Source: JASSUD01 sp031963445
GTDB lineage: Bacteria > Pseudomonadota > Gammaproteobacteria > Burkholderiales > Burkholderiaceae
Length of the DNA stretch: 64,000 nt
Reading direction: 5' to 3'
Assembly: GCA_031963445.1 (NCBI GenBank)
Contig: JASSUH010000001.1
Coordinates: 868,001-932,000 of the forward strand
In this document: positions 52,592 through 62,403 of the stretch, one piece after another
How positions within the stretch are numbered: position 1 is the stretch's first letter
How the letters are laid out: each line of letters begins with the position of its first letter
The notes under the pieces: generated by a model
Databases searched by the model: none
Told to the model about the DNA's origin: nothing
What the model saw: the letters and a program-made list of their open reading frames with translations, nothing else
Position numbers and translations under genes: made by a program

Positions 52592-55500
52592 ATGGGCATA
52601 ACCAAAACAGATAGCTTTCCAAACGCTCAAGAATTCGATGTATTCACCTGCCCGCTAGATGGTGTGACACAAATTGAAGCGTCGGCTGGCACAGGTAAAA
52701 CTTGGAATATTTGCGCTCTATATATACGACTGTTGCTCGAGAAAGCATTAAGCGTTGAGCAAATTTTAGTGGTGACTTTTACCAAAGCTGCCACGGCTGA
52801 GTTGTATGAAAGAATCCGTGCTCGCTTAGCTTTGCTGGTTTATGTCCTCAGCGGAGGAGACGCGCAGGATGAGCCTTTTGTGAAGCGTTTGCTTGAAACC
52901 ACGGTAGGGGTGGTGATTGCGCCAGAAGAAGCGCGGTTGCGGCTTGAACACGCTTTGCATAATTTTGATCAAGCGGCGATTCATACGATTCATGGTTTTT
53001 GCCAACGTGCCTTGCAAGAAGCGCCTTTCGCTGCTGCGTTACCGTTTGAGTTTGAATGGGTGGCGCAGGATGAAGCGTTGCGGTTTGAGCTGGCTATTGA
53101 GTTTTGGCGTGCGCATATTGAACCTGCGGCGGGGGCAGACTCAGACTTTGCTAAATGGTTAGCCGAACGGGGCGCAATGCCGGCAGCATTAGATGTGCAG
53201 CTTAAGCGTCATTTGCAAAAGCCATTGGCGCATCTCGTGTTTGATATAACAGAGGAAAGTGTCTCGCCTAAGCAAACGTTAAATGAGCAGCAGGCAGGCA
53301 ACACTAAGCTAGCGCTAACTGAATTATTTGAAGCAGCACGCACTTTCTGGCAGGAACAACATCAGGCGCTGGCGCAATTGATGGACGATGCGTTAAGTAG
53401 TCTTAAGGCTACTTCTTATAAGCCAGCCACGCTCACGCTCGCTTTTGCATCCTGGCACGATTATTTTGCACAGGGTGAAGCTCAGGCACCGCTCAATGAC
53501 AAAGCCAGTTTATTGGCGGCTTCCACGTTGGCAACGCGCGTAAAGAAAGGCTGCGTTGCCCCTACCCATCCTTTTTTTGAGCTAGCTGATACGCTGCTTG
53601 CCAAGATTGAGGCGGCGCAAGCCGAGCACACCGAACATTGGCTGACTTTGCTTAAAAAATGGCTGAACTGGGCGCCTGCTGCGCTGCGTGAAAGAAAGCA
53701 GGTTCGCCGTGTCATGTCATTTGATGATTTGCTGGCTAATTTACAGTCCTCACTGGTCGCACAACCGTGGCTTGCACAGGCGCTTAAGCGCCGTTATCCG
53801 GCCGCTTTGATTGATGAATTTCAAGATACTGACCCACTGCAATTCGATATTTTCAATCGGATTTTTGCGCCGCACGGCCCACTTTTTTTAGTCGGGGATC
53901 CAAAGCAAGCTATTTATAGTTTTCGCGCAGCTGATTTGCATACTTATTTAGCTGCCCGAAAGCAGGCGCGAGCGTGTTACACATTGGCGACTAATCAGCG
54001 CTCAACCGCCTCGTTAATTGCTGCGTGCAATCGATTGTTTAGCCGCAATCCGGCCGCTTTCGTGTTGGATGGCCTAACCTATCAAGCAGTGCATGCAGGT
54101 AGGGCTAAGCAAGCTCCATTTGTTGATCACGATGTCGATCACGCGCAGCCGGCGGCAGCCGATTTGTATGTTTGGAGGCTACCGCAGGGTGAGGAAATAC
54201 TGTCTAAAAATGACGCGTTAAGGCGTGCTGCCCACGCATGCGCTGCAGAAATTGTGCGTTTACTTAAGTTGCCGGCTACGCAGCAATCTTTAGGGGACGC
54301 AGCTAGCGATAACGCAAGCGACACGAAGCATCAAACGGCCGTGCAAACTGGCTTAAATCCACGCGATATTGCCGTCATTGTCCAGACGCATCGGCAAGGT
54401 AATTTAATTAAGCGAGCGCTGGCGCAAGTCGGTATTGGCAGCGTTGAAGTGGCTCAAATTTCTGTATTTAGTACGCCTGAAGCACAAGATCTCGAGAGCG
54501 TGCTGCATGCGATTGTGTTGCCCAGCGATGCACGACGCTTGCGCGGTGCGTTGACGGTTGATTGGTTTGGGGTAGAAGCAAGTACGCTCGCCCAACTCGA
54601 TGAAGAGCCAAACTCACCGCCTAGCCATTCCCGCGCTGAAACACGTGACGCTGCCTTTTGGGCTGAGCGTTTTACGCATTACCGCGGGTTATGGCAAACG
54701 CGCGGCTTCGCTGTTATGTGGCGCATGTTGAGCAACGAGTTACAGATTGCACAGCGCATTGCCGCAGGCCCGAATGGTGAGCGTCGTTTAGCTGATTTGG
54801 CGCATCTTACTGAATTGATGCAGACACAGGCTGCGCTACAGCCTAACATCGCAGCAACCATGCGTTGGTTAAGCGCACAGCGCACCAGCGAGCGTTGCGA
54901 TGATGAGATGCAAGTGCGGCTTGAGTCGGATAAAAATCTGGTGCAGATCGTCACGGTGCATAAATCAAAAGGGTTGGAATATGCGGTGGTGTTTTGCCCA
55001 TTTTTGTATGACGGGACCATGCCCAAAGCGACTTATAGCGCGTTGCCTAATGCGTACGAATATCATGATGCGAATAGCGCGCGTGCAATTTTGCACTATG
55101 GTGGCGCGCACTCTGATATGGCGCAGGTCAAAGAGGCCGCTAAGCGTGAACAGCAAGCAGAAAGAGCACGTTTAATTTATGTTGCGCTTACGCGGGCTGT
55201 GTATCGCTGCTATTTAGTTAGTGGGTTATATACGAGTGGGGCGAGCGCAAGTACTAAAGAGGCCAGAGGCAGTATGTTGAACTGGCTTATTGCGGGAGCT
55301 GGCTATGAATTTTCAGCATGGCTTACACAACCGCCGCCGGAGGAAGAAATCAACGCGGCTTGGCAAGCGCTGGCTGATGAGACGATTAAGATGGAGCCTT
55401 TACCGATGGTTTCATCTACCCGCTTGCCAACGCGTGCGCAAGAAAGCGCTGCTAGCTTCCAGGCGCGACCGGCTCACCGATTTTTGCGAGAGAGCTGGCA

Positions 55501-56410
55501 AATTGCGAGTTTTACTTCGCTCACTGCAAATAGAGAGGCAGCGAGAGAAAGAGAAAACTCAGTTGAGCTATTGGCTGACTATGATGCGCATACGCTGAAC
55601 GCCATACTGCATACATCACTGAATGCAGCCTCTACACCTCAATCCATGCCAACCGAGCATGCCGTCGATGACATTCTTAATTTTCCCCGCGGTGCAGCGG
55701 CAGGTGAATGCTTGCATCGTTTGCTTGAGTTAGTTGATTTTGCCAAGCCTGATACATGGCCTGCAGTGATTGAACGGGCCGTGCGCGAATATCCGTTATC
55801 AACGCCTGTGCCGCCTGAATCTCTGCACGCGATGATGATGCATTTACTACACGATCTCGCCTTGACTGAGTTGACGCCGCGCGCGCCAGGCTTGACTTTA
55901 TCCGCCCTTGACCCAGCACGAAGGCAGACCGAATTGGAGTTCACCTTTCCCGCGTGCGGCGAACTAAATGCTGTACGGCAACTGCTCACGCGGCATGGTT
56001 ATGCCGATATAGCTTTGCCAGGCGGTACGTTACACGGCTATTTAAAAGGTTTTATTGATTTGGTATTTGAATATCAAGGGCGTTTCTGGCTGCTCGACTG
56101 GAAATCTCACCATCTAGGCGAGACAGCGGCAGATTACGAGCAAGGTGCACTGAGCGAAGTAATGGCAGCTCATGGCTACCATCTACAAGCATTAATTTAT
56201 ACGTTGGCGCTGCATCGCTATTTGCGTATACGCTTGCCAGATTACGACTATGCAACCCATTTCGGTGGGTATTTATATTTATTTGTACGCGGCGTGCGTC
56301 CCACCTGGCGCTCAGAAAAGGGAGCGACCGGGGTTTATATTGATACACCAGATTTCAAATTGATTGACGCACTCGATAGGTTATTGCAAGAACGCGAGAT
56401 AGTAGTTTGA
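52592..56410 (+). CDS. recB: exonuclease V beta subunit RecB
   Basis: The 1272-aa helicase-nuclease of RecBCD has Walker A (ASAGTGKTWN, Lys36), UvrD-type motifs (VVTFTKAATAEL, LIDEFQDTDPLQF, GDPKQAIYSFR, IVTVHKSKGLEY, LIYVALTRAVYR) and the C-terminal nuclease with LKGFIDLVFEY and LLDWKSHHLG (near residue 1168). All motifs are intact. No recD follows; a repeat array and a convergent permease gene do. The ribosome site is weak. Confidence 0.95.
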   Translation: MGITKTDSFPNAQEFDVFTCPLDGVTQIEASAGTGKTWNICALYIRLLLEKALSVEQILVVTFTKAATAELYERIRARLALLVYVLSGGDAQDEPFVKRLLETTVGVVIAPEEARLRLEHALHNFDQAAIHTIHGFCQRALQEAPFAAALPFEFEWVAQDEALRFELAIEFWRAHIEPAAGADSDFAKWLAERGAMPAALDVQLKRHLQKPLAHLVFDITEESVSPKQTLNEQQAGNTKLALTELFEAARTFWQEQHQALAQLMDDALSSLKATSYKPATLTLAFASWHDYFAQGEAQAPLNDKASLLAASTLATRVKKGCVAPTHPFFELADTLLAKIEAAQAEHTEHWLTLLKKWLNWAPAALRERKQVRRVMSFDDLLANLQSSLVAQPWLAQALKRRYPAALIDEFQDTDPLQFDIFNRIFAPHGPLFLVGDPKQAIYSFRAADLHTYLAARKQARACYTLATNQRSTASLIAACNRLFSRNPAAFVLDGLTYQAVHAGRAKQAPFVDHDVDHAQPAAADLYVWRLPQGEEILSKNDALRRAAHACAAEIVRLLKLPATQQSLGDAASDNASDTKHQTAVQTGLNPRDIAVIVQTHRQGNLIKRALAQVGIGSVEVAQISVFSTPEAQDLESVLHAIVLPSDARRLRGALTVDWFGVEASTLAQLDEEPNSPPSHSRAETRDAAFWAERFTHYRGLWQTRGFAVMWRMLSNELQIAQRIAAGPNGERRLADLAHLTELMQTQAALQPNIAATMRWLSAQRTSERCDDEMQVRLESDKNLVQIVTVHKSKGLEYAVVFCPFLYDGTMPKATYSALPNAYEYHDANSARAILHYGGAHSDMAQVKEAAKREQQAERARLIYVALTRAVYRCYLVSGLYTSGASASTKEARGSMLNWLIAGAGYEFSAWLTQPPPEEEINAAWQALADETIKMEPLPMVSSTRLPTRAQESAASFQARPAHRFLRESWQIASFTSLTANREAARERENSVELLADYDAHTLNAILHTSLNAASTPQSMPTEHAVDDILNFPRGAAAGECLHRLLELVDFAKPDTWPAVIERAVREYPLSTPVPPESLHAMMMHLLHDLALTELTPRAPGLTLSALDPARRQTELEFTFPACGELNAVRQLLTRHGYADIALPGGTLHGYLKGFIDLVFEYQGRFWLLDWKSHHLGETAADYEQGALSEVMAAHGYHLQALIYTLALHRYLRIRLPDYDYATHFGGYLYLFVRGVRPTWRSEKGATGVYIDTPDFKLIDALDRLLQEREIVV

Positions 56411-56411
56411 T

Positions 56412-56553
56412 GGGCGAGTTGGGGTTCCGTATTTAATTCAATGCGGAATCCCAACCGACAATTTGGGCCTTCGTAGGTTGGGGTGACGAATTGAATTAAA
56501 TACGGAACCCCAACACAACCCACTTTTGAAAAATTATGGACAGGCTCTCAAAG
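56412..56553. mobile_element. MITE-like element, copy E with altered hairpin
   Basis: It starts directly after the recB stop. The hairpin arms read GTTGGGGTTCCGTATTTAAT and its complement, so the loop-proximal half differs from other copies, and only the right terminal repeat (ACTTTTGAAAAATTATGGAC) is left. Confidence 0.7.
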
Positions 56554-56697
56554 AGAAGAGAGTTGAGAGGTTATCGGTCATCATGTTGGGGTTCCTTCGT
56601 CACCCCAACCTACGATTTGGCAATGTTCGTAGGTTGGGGTGAGGCACGAACCCCAACACAGCCCACTTTTGAAAGATCCTGAACAGACTCTAAAGAC
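56540..56697. mobile_element. MITE-like element, copy F in tandem
   Basis: The next copy shares the terminus of copy E (GGACAGGCTCTCAAAGAG), has the GTTGGGGTTCCTTCG core with a small change in the right arm (GAGGCACGAACC), and ends GATCCTGAACAGACTCTAAA. Confidence 0.75.
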
Positions 56698-56724
56698 TTT
56701 ACAGCGGTTCCTAAAGACTGGGAG

Positions 56725-57996
56725 CTACCAAGTTTTTTCTTTCAAATAACCCTGCTGCCGGGCGTCTGGCATGGTGAGAGAGATGAGTAAGCTAACTAAT
56801 GCAACCGCTGTGACATACACATAAAAACTGGATTCCATTCCCAATGATTTTGTCCACAAAGCCACGTATTCAGCTGTGCCACCAAATAGGGCATTAGCTA
56901 ATGCAAAAGGTAAAGAGACACCTAGCGCGCGTAATGAGGTGGGAAACATTTCTGCTTTGAGCAAACCACCGATAGAGGTGTAAAAAATCATGATCATCAG
57001 CGCCAGCAAGACCAGTGCGAATATCTTATAAAGATTAGGCGTCGTCGTGAGTGCAGACATAAGGGGCAGCGTAGCGCAGGCGGTGAGTGCGCTAAAAATA
57101 ATCATCATCGCTTTGCGTCCAATTTTGTCAGAGAGTGCGCCGTAAAGAGGATATAAAGGTAAGCAAAGCGATATAGCCCCCAGCATTAACATACTGACGA
57201 GCTTTGGCTGCAGACCAACCGTATTGACCAAATACTTCTGCATATAAGTCGTAAAGGTGTAAAAGGTCAACGAACCGCTAGCAGTTAGGCCGAGGATGGT
57301 TAAGCAAGAACGTTTATGCTGCCACAGGCCTTTTAGCGTACCGGCGTTTTGATTGTTTCTGTCTGCTGCAGAAGTGGTTTCATGTAATGAGCGCCGCAGC
57401 CACAGGACAACCAATGCGCCGAGCGCGCTCACGAAGAATAAGAGTCGCCAACCCCATTCTTTCAATTGCGCATCGTTTAGAAAGTGTTGTAACAACATCA
57501 TCGACAGGAGCGCTAATAACTGGCCGCAAATCAAAGTCATCGGTTGAAACGAAGCGAATAGACCACGGTGCTTATCGTATGCAACCTCACTTAAATAGGC
57601 AGCGCTCACACCATATTCGCCACCGACTGAAAAACCTTGTACTAAGCGAGCGAGGAGTAATAGGACGGGCGCTAGTTGGCCGATATGGGCATAGGTTGGT
57701 AAACAAGCAATCACCAATGAGCCGCCACCCATCATTAATACTGATGTGATAGTTGCCAGGCGGCGCCCTTGCCGATCAGCCAAACGGCCAAAGAACCAAG
57801 CCCCAAGAGGTCGCATGAAAAAGCCAGCAGCAAAGATGGCGGCCGTATTCAGTAATTGAGTCGTGGTATCGCCCTGAGGGAAAAAAGCAGGGGCAAAGTA
57901 AATGGCACAAAAGGAATAGATATAAAAATCAAACCACTCAACAAGATTTCCCGCTGATACAACGAGAATGGAGAAAATTCGTCGATCCCAATTCAT
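56725..57996 (-). CDS. MHS-family major facilitator transporter (KgtP-like)
   Basis: The 423-aa inner-membrane protein has 12 hydrophobic helices. Family marks are GNLVEWFDFYIYSF in TM1, FFGRLADRQGRRLA in the first loop (the GRxxDRxGRR motif), and LVQGFSVGGEYGVSAAYL in TM4/5. These match metabolite:H+ symporters such as alpha-ketoglutarate permease and relatives. Substrate is probably a dicarboxylate or similar organic acid. AGGATAG lies 13 bp before the ATG. It converges with recB across two repeat elements. Confidence 0.9.
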   Translation of the reverse strand: MNWDRRIFSILVVSAGNLVEWFDFYIYSFCAIYFAPAFFPQGDTTTQLLNTAAIFAAGFFMRPLGAWFFGRLADRQGRRLATITSVLMMGGGSLVIACLPTYAHIGQLAPVLLLLARLVQGFSVGGEYGVSAAYLSEVAYDKHRGLFASFQPMTLICGQLLALLSMMLLQHFLNDAQLKEWGWRLLFFVSALGALVVLWLRRSLHETTSAADRNNQNAGTLKGLWQHKRSCLTILGLTASGSLTFYTFTTYMQKYLVNTVGLQPKLVSMLMLGAISLCLPLYPLYGALSDKIGRKAMMIIFSALTACATLPLMSALTTTPNLYKIFALVLLALMIMIFYTSIGGLLKAEMFPTSLRALGVSLPFALANALFGGTAEYVALWTKSLGMESSFYVYVTAVALVSLLISLTMPDARQQGYLKEKTW

Positions 57997-58265
57997 GGTT
58001 GATATCTATCCTGTGCAGTTCATTTTAAGTGATTGGAATAGTACACGAAATTTAATCTATATAAGAAAAATCCCTATATAAGTTAGGACGCGATTCCTTC
58101 TATCTCATATAGGCTCAAGAAGAGTGCGATCATGGAGAAAGAGCGAGCCGAGCAGCTGGTTTGAGAGGCGCTACACAGCAGCAGGATAAATAACTACAGC
58201 CTCACTGGAAGTACCTAATGTACACGCAGAGAGGGCATTCTTTGCTAAGGGGTTATGGCAGAGGC

Positions 58266-58437
58266 TTCTTAGAGTCTGTTCATAATTTTTCAAAAGTGGG
58301 TTGTGTTGGGGTTCCTTCGTCACCCCAACCTACGAAGACCAAAATTGTAGGTTGGGGTGACGAAGGAACCCCAACATGATTACCGATAACCTCTCAAATC
58401 ACTTCTCTCTGAGATCCTGAACAGGCTTCTTAGAGCT
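58266..58437. mobile_element. MITE-like element, copy G (complete)
   Basis: TTCTTAGAGTCTGTTCATAA at the left and GAGATCCTGAACAGGCTTCT at the right enclose TTTTCAAAAGTGGGTTGTG and the GTTGGGGTTCC hairpin. It ends 10 bp from the stop of the 402-aa gene. Confidence 0.8.
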
Positions 58438-58446
58438 AGAAAGGTT

Positions 58447-59655
58447 CTACACAACCTGCTTCATCGCTAAGGCAGATTCTGCTTTTTCTGTGGGATCAGC
58501 TGTTTTCGATTGGGTAGCCTCTTGTTGAGATTCAATTACTGTCTTTGCGCCAGTTTTTTCAGCTTCCCGAGCTTCTAACTTCTCAATCTTTTGTGCTTGT
58601 TGCTTCACTTGTTGATGTAAGAGGTTAATGGAAGAAATGACTTGGTTATGGCTACGTATAAGATCGTTCATGACACCTTTTCCCATTTGTTGAGTTTGAG
58701 TATTTAAGTTTTTAGTCTCTTCTTGAGTATGATTGAGTAAAGCTCTAGCTTGATCCCATTCCTTCTTTTTATCCCGGTCAGTAGTCTCCTGTTGTACATG
58801 TCGGAACTTAAAACTCGCGTATATAACGGCGACTATGAGTCCCGTGACAGCAGGGATGACGTCAGGTAGAAACAGGAAAGTTGCAGCTGCAGTAAGACAA
58901 CTTGTTGCCACCCCCAAAATGAGTGAGCTTATTATTAAATTAGCTCCAGTTTTTTGGACATCGGGGGTTTGTGACGCATAGAGATTAGTGCTTAATGTGC
59001 TTAAGTCTGAGGCTAACGTATCTAAGTCATTAGCTGCCGACTTGATACCTTCTAAATCTGCCATGCATTCAGCACGGGTAAATTCATCTCTGATTGCTCT
59101 AAGTCGTACGCTAAATTCTCGGCCAGGTTCTTCAAGCCGCTCGACATCTTTTTGATCTAACAGCGTTGATAAACGACTGATAAATCTCTCAATCGTATCA
59201 GCATGCTTTGTCTGTAGCTCCTTTATTTTTTGCTTGATATCGTCAGGAATAGGAGTCTTTGTCGGAGAAAACCAGGGCAAAATTTCTTGCTTGCTCGATA
59301 GTTTCTCTTCCTTCAAACAAAGAGCATTAGCTACTTCTAAAGCTTGAGCTAGTTCTGATTGTGTAGTTTGCCGCCGAACAATTAGCGGATTAGGCGTTGC
59401 AAATGCGCGTTGAATAAGCTCTGCGTCTTTATAAAATGCTGATTGCTCCTTGCGTGGAGGAGGCAATGCTGTCCAACTGTTTTCGTGATTTTGGAAGTGC
59501 GTCGGCGCTTGTCCGAGATTGTGTTGATTAGAAAGGTAATGCGCAATAGAGAGAGCATATTCCGCTAATTTATCTGGGCTTTCGTTTTTATAAATCAGTG
59601 CTCCCTGCTGGTTTAAGCGTTGGGATGGAGCTGCTGATGCAGCTAGGACTCGCAT
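58447..59655 (-). CDS. Inc-like two-TM protein with coiled-coil tail (core copy)
   Basis: The ATG at 59655 follows GGGGGC. The 402-aa product has about 238 soluble, helical residues, two adjacent hydrophobic helices (about 240-262 and 266-283) with a short turn, and a C-terminal coiled coil (ISSINLLHQQVKQQAQKIEK) ending in a disordered tail. The layout equals the island protein at 23180. No catalytic motif. It is divergent from the XRE-type regulator at 60070, with an inverted-repeat operator between them. I infer a host-interface membrane protein. Confidence 0.75.
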   Translation of the reverse strand: MRVLAASAAPSQRLNQQGALIYKNESPDKLAEYALSIAHYLSNQHNLGQAPTHFQNHENSWTALPPPRKEQSAFYKDAELIQRAFATPNPLIVRRQTTQSELAQALEVANALCLKEEKLSSKQEILPWFSPTKTPIPDDIKQKIKELQTKHADTIERFISRLSTLLDQKDVERLEEPGREFSVRLRAIRDEFTRAECMADLEGIKSAANDLDTLASDLSTLSTNLYASQTPDVQKTGANLIISSLILGVATSCLTAAATFLFLPDVIPAVTGLIVAVIYASFKFRHVQQETTDRDKKKEWDQARALLNHTQEETKNLNTQTQQMGKGVMNDLIRSHNQVISSINLLHQQVKQQAQKIEKLEAREAEKTGAKTVIESQQEATQSKTADPTEKAESALAMKQVV

Positions 59656-59850
59656 GGTAGCCCCCTAATTAAAAAGTATAGAAAAAGGGCAAGCCAAAAC
59701 AGGCGAATTACAGAAGTTAAGTTTATGCATGGTGTGCCTCGTTAGTTAGGTATCCCTAGCTATTCCATGACTAAATAGCGTTACGACGGCGTAAACGCCT
59801 AGGGACACAACAGAAAGAGAATTGCACTTAAAACAAAAGAAAAAATCGCA

Positions 59851-59892
59851 TTACTTATCTGACCCAGTTTCAGAGATCTGGGTTAAGTAAAT
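59851..59892. other. imperfect hairpin in the divergent region
   Basis: TTACTTATCTGACCCAG pairs with CTGGGTTAAGTAA around TTTCAGAGAT. Its role is unclear (leader hairpin or operator). Confidence 0.4.
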
Positions 59893-59916
59893 GACAATTT
59901 CACGTTTGCTGTATAG

Positions 59917-60022
59917 ATAACCAAATGGCTAATAAGTGTCTGTGAACTCCTCTAAGAAGATACTTATTAACCATTTAGATATCAGATTAAATCTAACAGG
60001 CTATATTGTCAACCATTTGGTT
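59917..60022. promoter_or_regulatory. operator set upstream of the XRE-type regulator
   Basis: AAATGGYTAATAAGTRTCT occurs at about 59923-59941 and inverted at about 59957-59976. A third half-site, the palindrome AACCATTTGGTT (60011-60022), lies 50 bp before the regulator start and overlaps TTGTCA (a possible -35). Typical of an autoregulating phage-type repressor. Confidence 0.55.
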
Positions 60023-60069
60023 TATATATATCTCAGTGAGGTGATATATCGGAGGTGAGGGCGTGCAGA

Positions 60070-60501
60070 ATGCGGCCTATGCCATCTGTTCAAGAAAAAG
60101 CCGCCTTCGCACAGCGCCTAAGGCTTGCTCTGAATCGCAGCGCAAAGCCTATTAAAGGCGCAACGGATTTGGCGCGATTATTTAATTTAAAACACCCAGG
60201 AAGTATGGGGGTGTCGGTACAAACTGCGCATAAATGGTTAACCGGCCGCACCATGCCTACTGCTAGTAAGATCACAACGCTCGCCGCATGGCTTGGGGTG
60301 GGTGAGCACTGGCTGCACTATGGGCCGCCTCCCGAAACAGATTTAGCGCACGCTAAGACTACTTTTGACAAAGCCTATAGGCCGGTGCTGGAAACGCTAA
60401 CGCTGGTGCATAGAATCGAAGCGCTGCCTGAGACGCAACGATATTTGGTAGAAGAGTTGGTCGCTCAGTTTTATGGAAAACTACCTAATAAAATTTATTA
60501 G
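60070..60501 (+). CDS. XRE-type DNA-binding regulator
   Basis: I choose the ATG at 60070 (GAGG about 9 bp upstream) over GTG at 60055, giving 143 aa. The N-terminal half is a helix-turn-helix of the phage-repressor type (AFAQRLRLALNRS, VSVQTAHKWLTGRTMPTASK, ITTLAAWLGVGEHWLHYG). The C-terminal half is helical (VLETLTLVHRIEALPETQRY). It probably binds the inverted repeats in its own promoter and may control the divergent Inc-like gene. Confidence 0.85.
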   Translation: MRPMPSVQEKAAFAQRLRLALNRSAKPIKGATDLARLFNLKHPGSMGVSVQTAHKWLTGRTMPTASKITTLAAWLGVGEHWLHYGPPPETDLAHAKTTFDKAYRPVLETLTLVHRIEALPETQRYLVEELVAQFYGKLPNKIY

Positions 60502-60994
60502 TAGAAGAAAATAAAAGAGACGGTCTTCGGTATTTTGCCAGGGGCGGCTCCACGCTTTTATCACCCTCTCTCGAGCAGTTGTACGACCTCTCTTAAGCTA
60601 GTTTAGCGTCCTCAATTTGAAGAGCGTAACCCGGTGCCACCCCTATCGCTGGTCTCACTTAGTGAGACCAGCTTGTCTACATCTATATCAACGGTAATGG
60701 GTCACTCCCCAAGCTTATAAATTTTTATCTCATGACAAAGAAGAGATACGCATTCACTATTTATTACGCCAGCAGCGCGCTAACTGTAGAGAGTGAGATT
60801 TAAGAAAATTCTCCAGGCATAGATAGACGGAAGTTAGGATTCCTGCTAACTTCCGCCCCTGAATCCTAGCCTCTAGCTATTTTTAGGGTGGATTTCAGAA
60901 ACAATCAATTTTTTTTAAAAGCGTAGAGACGCAAAAATTTTTTGCAAGTTAGCCTTGTCCTTGATAGGCATTAGCAAGAATTTGGGAGAAAAAT
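60502..60994. other. intergenic region with two perfect inverted repeats
   Basis: No gene is visible in 490 bp. GCTGGTCTCACT/AGTGAGACCAGC (60648-60672) is a 25-bp near palindrome and GGAAGTTAG/CTAACTTCC (60829-60855) a hairpin. They may be a terminator for the regulator and an operator or attenuator for the transporter gene. Confidence 0.5.
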
Positions 60995-62200
60995 ATGAGT
61001 TGGACCAAGGCACAAAAGAATGTCACGATCGCCGCCTATTTGGGTTGGACGTTAGATGCCTTTGACTTCTTCTTAATGGTGTTTGTTCTTAAAGATATCG
61101 CAGCTGAATTCAATACCGGGATTCCGGAAGTAGCGTTAGCGATTACGCTAACGTTGGTCATGCGTCCGCTGGGCGCATTTATTTTTGGACGGCTGGCTGA
61201 CAAATTTGGACGGCGTCCAACGCTGATGGCAAATATTGCTATTTATTCGGTGCTTGAGTTGCTCTCAGGCTTCTCAACCAATCTTACGATGCTGATTGTG
61301 TTGCGTGCGCTCTTTGGTATTGCGATGGGAGGAGAGTGGGGCGTTGGCTCTGCGTTGACCATGGAAACGGTACCGCCTCGCGCGCGAGGAATTGTGTCCG
61401 GCATTTTGCAAAGTGGTTATCCAAGCGGTTATTTACTGGCTTCGGTTGTTTTTGGACTGTTTTATCCGTATGTGGGCTGGCGCGGGATGTTTTTTATCGG
61501 TGTGCTGCCTGCTCTTTTAGTGGTCTATGTACGTCGTCATGTGCCCGAGTCACCTGCTTGGAAAGCCATGGAAAAACAACCTAGGCCAAGCTTTCTAAAG
61601 ACGATTGGGCAAAATTGGAAGCTTTCTATTTATGCCATCTTGCTCATGACCTGCTTTAATTTTGCGAGTCATGGTACGCAAGATATGTATCCGACTTTTT
61701 TACGTGAGCAACACCTTTTTGATACGCGCATCGTCTCGCTGTTGACGATTACTTGTAGCATTGGCGCGATTGTGGGTGGGCTTTTCTTTGGTATATGGTC
61801 GGAGAAAGTAGGGCGCCGTCGAGCTATCTTAACGGCTGCACTGTTAGCTTTGCCGGTACTGCCGCTATGGGCATTTTCAACTACCCCACTGATGCTTGCA
61901 GTAGGTGCCTTCTTGATGCAGTTTGCCGTGCAGGGTGCATGGGGTGTAGTGCCAGCGCATTTGAACGAAATTTCGCCGAATGGTATTCGTGCGACTTTCC
62001 CAGGTTTGGTCTATCAGTTCGGTAATTTGCTCGCAGCCGTGAATGCGCCGCTACAGGCAAGCCTTGCGCTTGGTTGGCAGGGTGATTATGCGAGTGCTAT
62101 GGCAATCGTAGTGGGCATCGTTGTGATTGCGCTGTCGTTGCTTTGTTTAGTGAAATATGAGCGGCGCGGCGTTGATATGACGCAGGTACAAGAGGCTTAA
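60995..62200 (+). CDS. SHS-family major facilitator transporter (lactate/pyruvate-type)
   Basis: The 401-aa inner-membrane protein has 12 hydrophobic helices. Family marks are LGWTLDAFDFFLMVFVLKDI in TM1, FGRLADKFGRRPTLM in the first loop and GIAMGGEWGVGSALTMETVP, as in the sialate/lactate:H+ symporter (SHS, Jen1/NanT-like) group. Lactate, pyruvate or a related acid is the likely substrate. GGGAG lies 6-7 bp before the ATG. Confidence 0.9.
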   Translation: MSWTKAQKNVTIAAYLGWTLDAFDFFLMVFVLKDIAAEFNTGIPEVALAITLTLVMRPLGAFIFGRLADKFGRRPTLMANIAIYSVLELLSGFSTNLTMLIVLRALFGIAMGGEWGVGSALTMETVPPRARGIVSGILQSGYPSGYLLASVVFGLFYPYVGWRGMFFIGVLPALLVVYVRRHVPESPAWKAMEKQPRPSFLKTIGQNWKLSIYAILLMTCFNFASHGTQDMYPTFLREQHLFDTRIVSLLTITCSIGAIVGGLFFGIWSEKVGRRRAILTAALLALPVLPLWAFSTTPLMLAVGAFLMQFAVQGAWGVVPAHLNEISPNGIRATFPGLVYQFGNLLAAVNAPLQASLALGWQGDYASAMAIVVGIVVIALSLLCLVKYERRGVDMTQVQEA

Positions 62201-62285
62201 GCGTCTGAAGGCGTTGCAGCAGAGGCGTTAAATTAGCCATTGCTGCAGCGCTTTTTTGTTTTGCTGATTGGTCAAGATGAAATCT

Positions 62286-62380
62286 TGAATCTTCGTAGGT
62301 TGGGGTGACGAAGGAACCCCAACACAACCCACTTTTGAAGATTATGAGCAGGCTCTTAGAGCTTGTTCACGATCTCCCAC
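62286..62380. mobile_element. MITE-like element, copy H (half copy)
   Basis: Only the right arm (TAGGTTGGGGTGACGAAGGA and following), ACTTTTGAAGATTATGAGCA and the terminal repeat remain; a further terminal repeat TTAGAGCTTGTTCACGATCT follows directly. Between convergent genes. Confidence 0.7.
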
Positions 62381-62403
62381 TTTCATACGCTAAGTGGTAA
62401 CGG

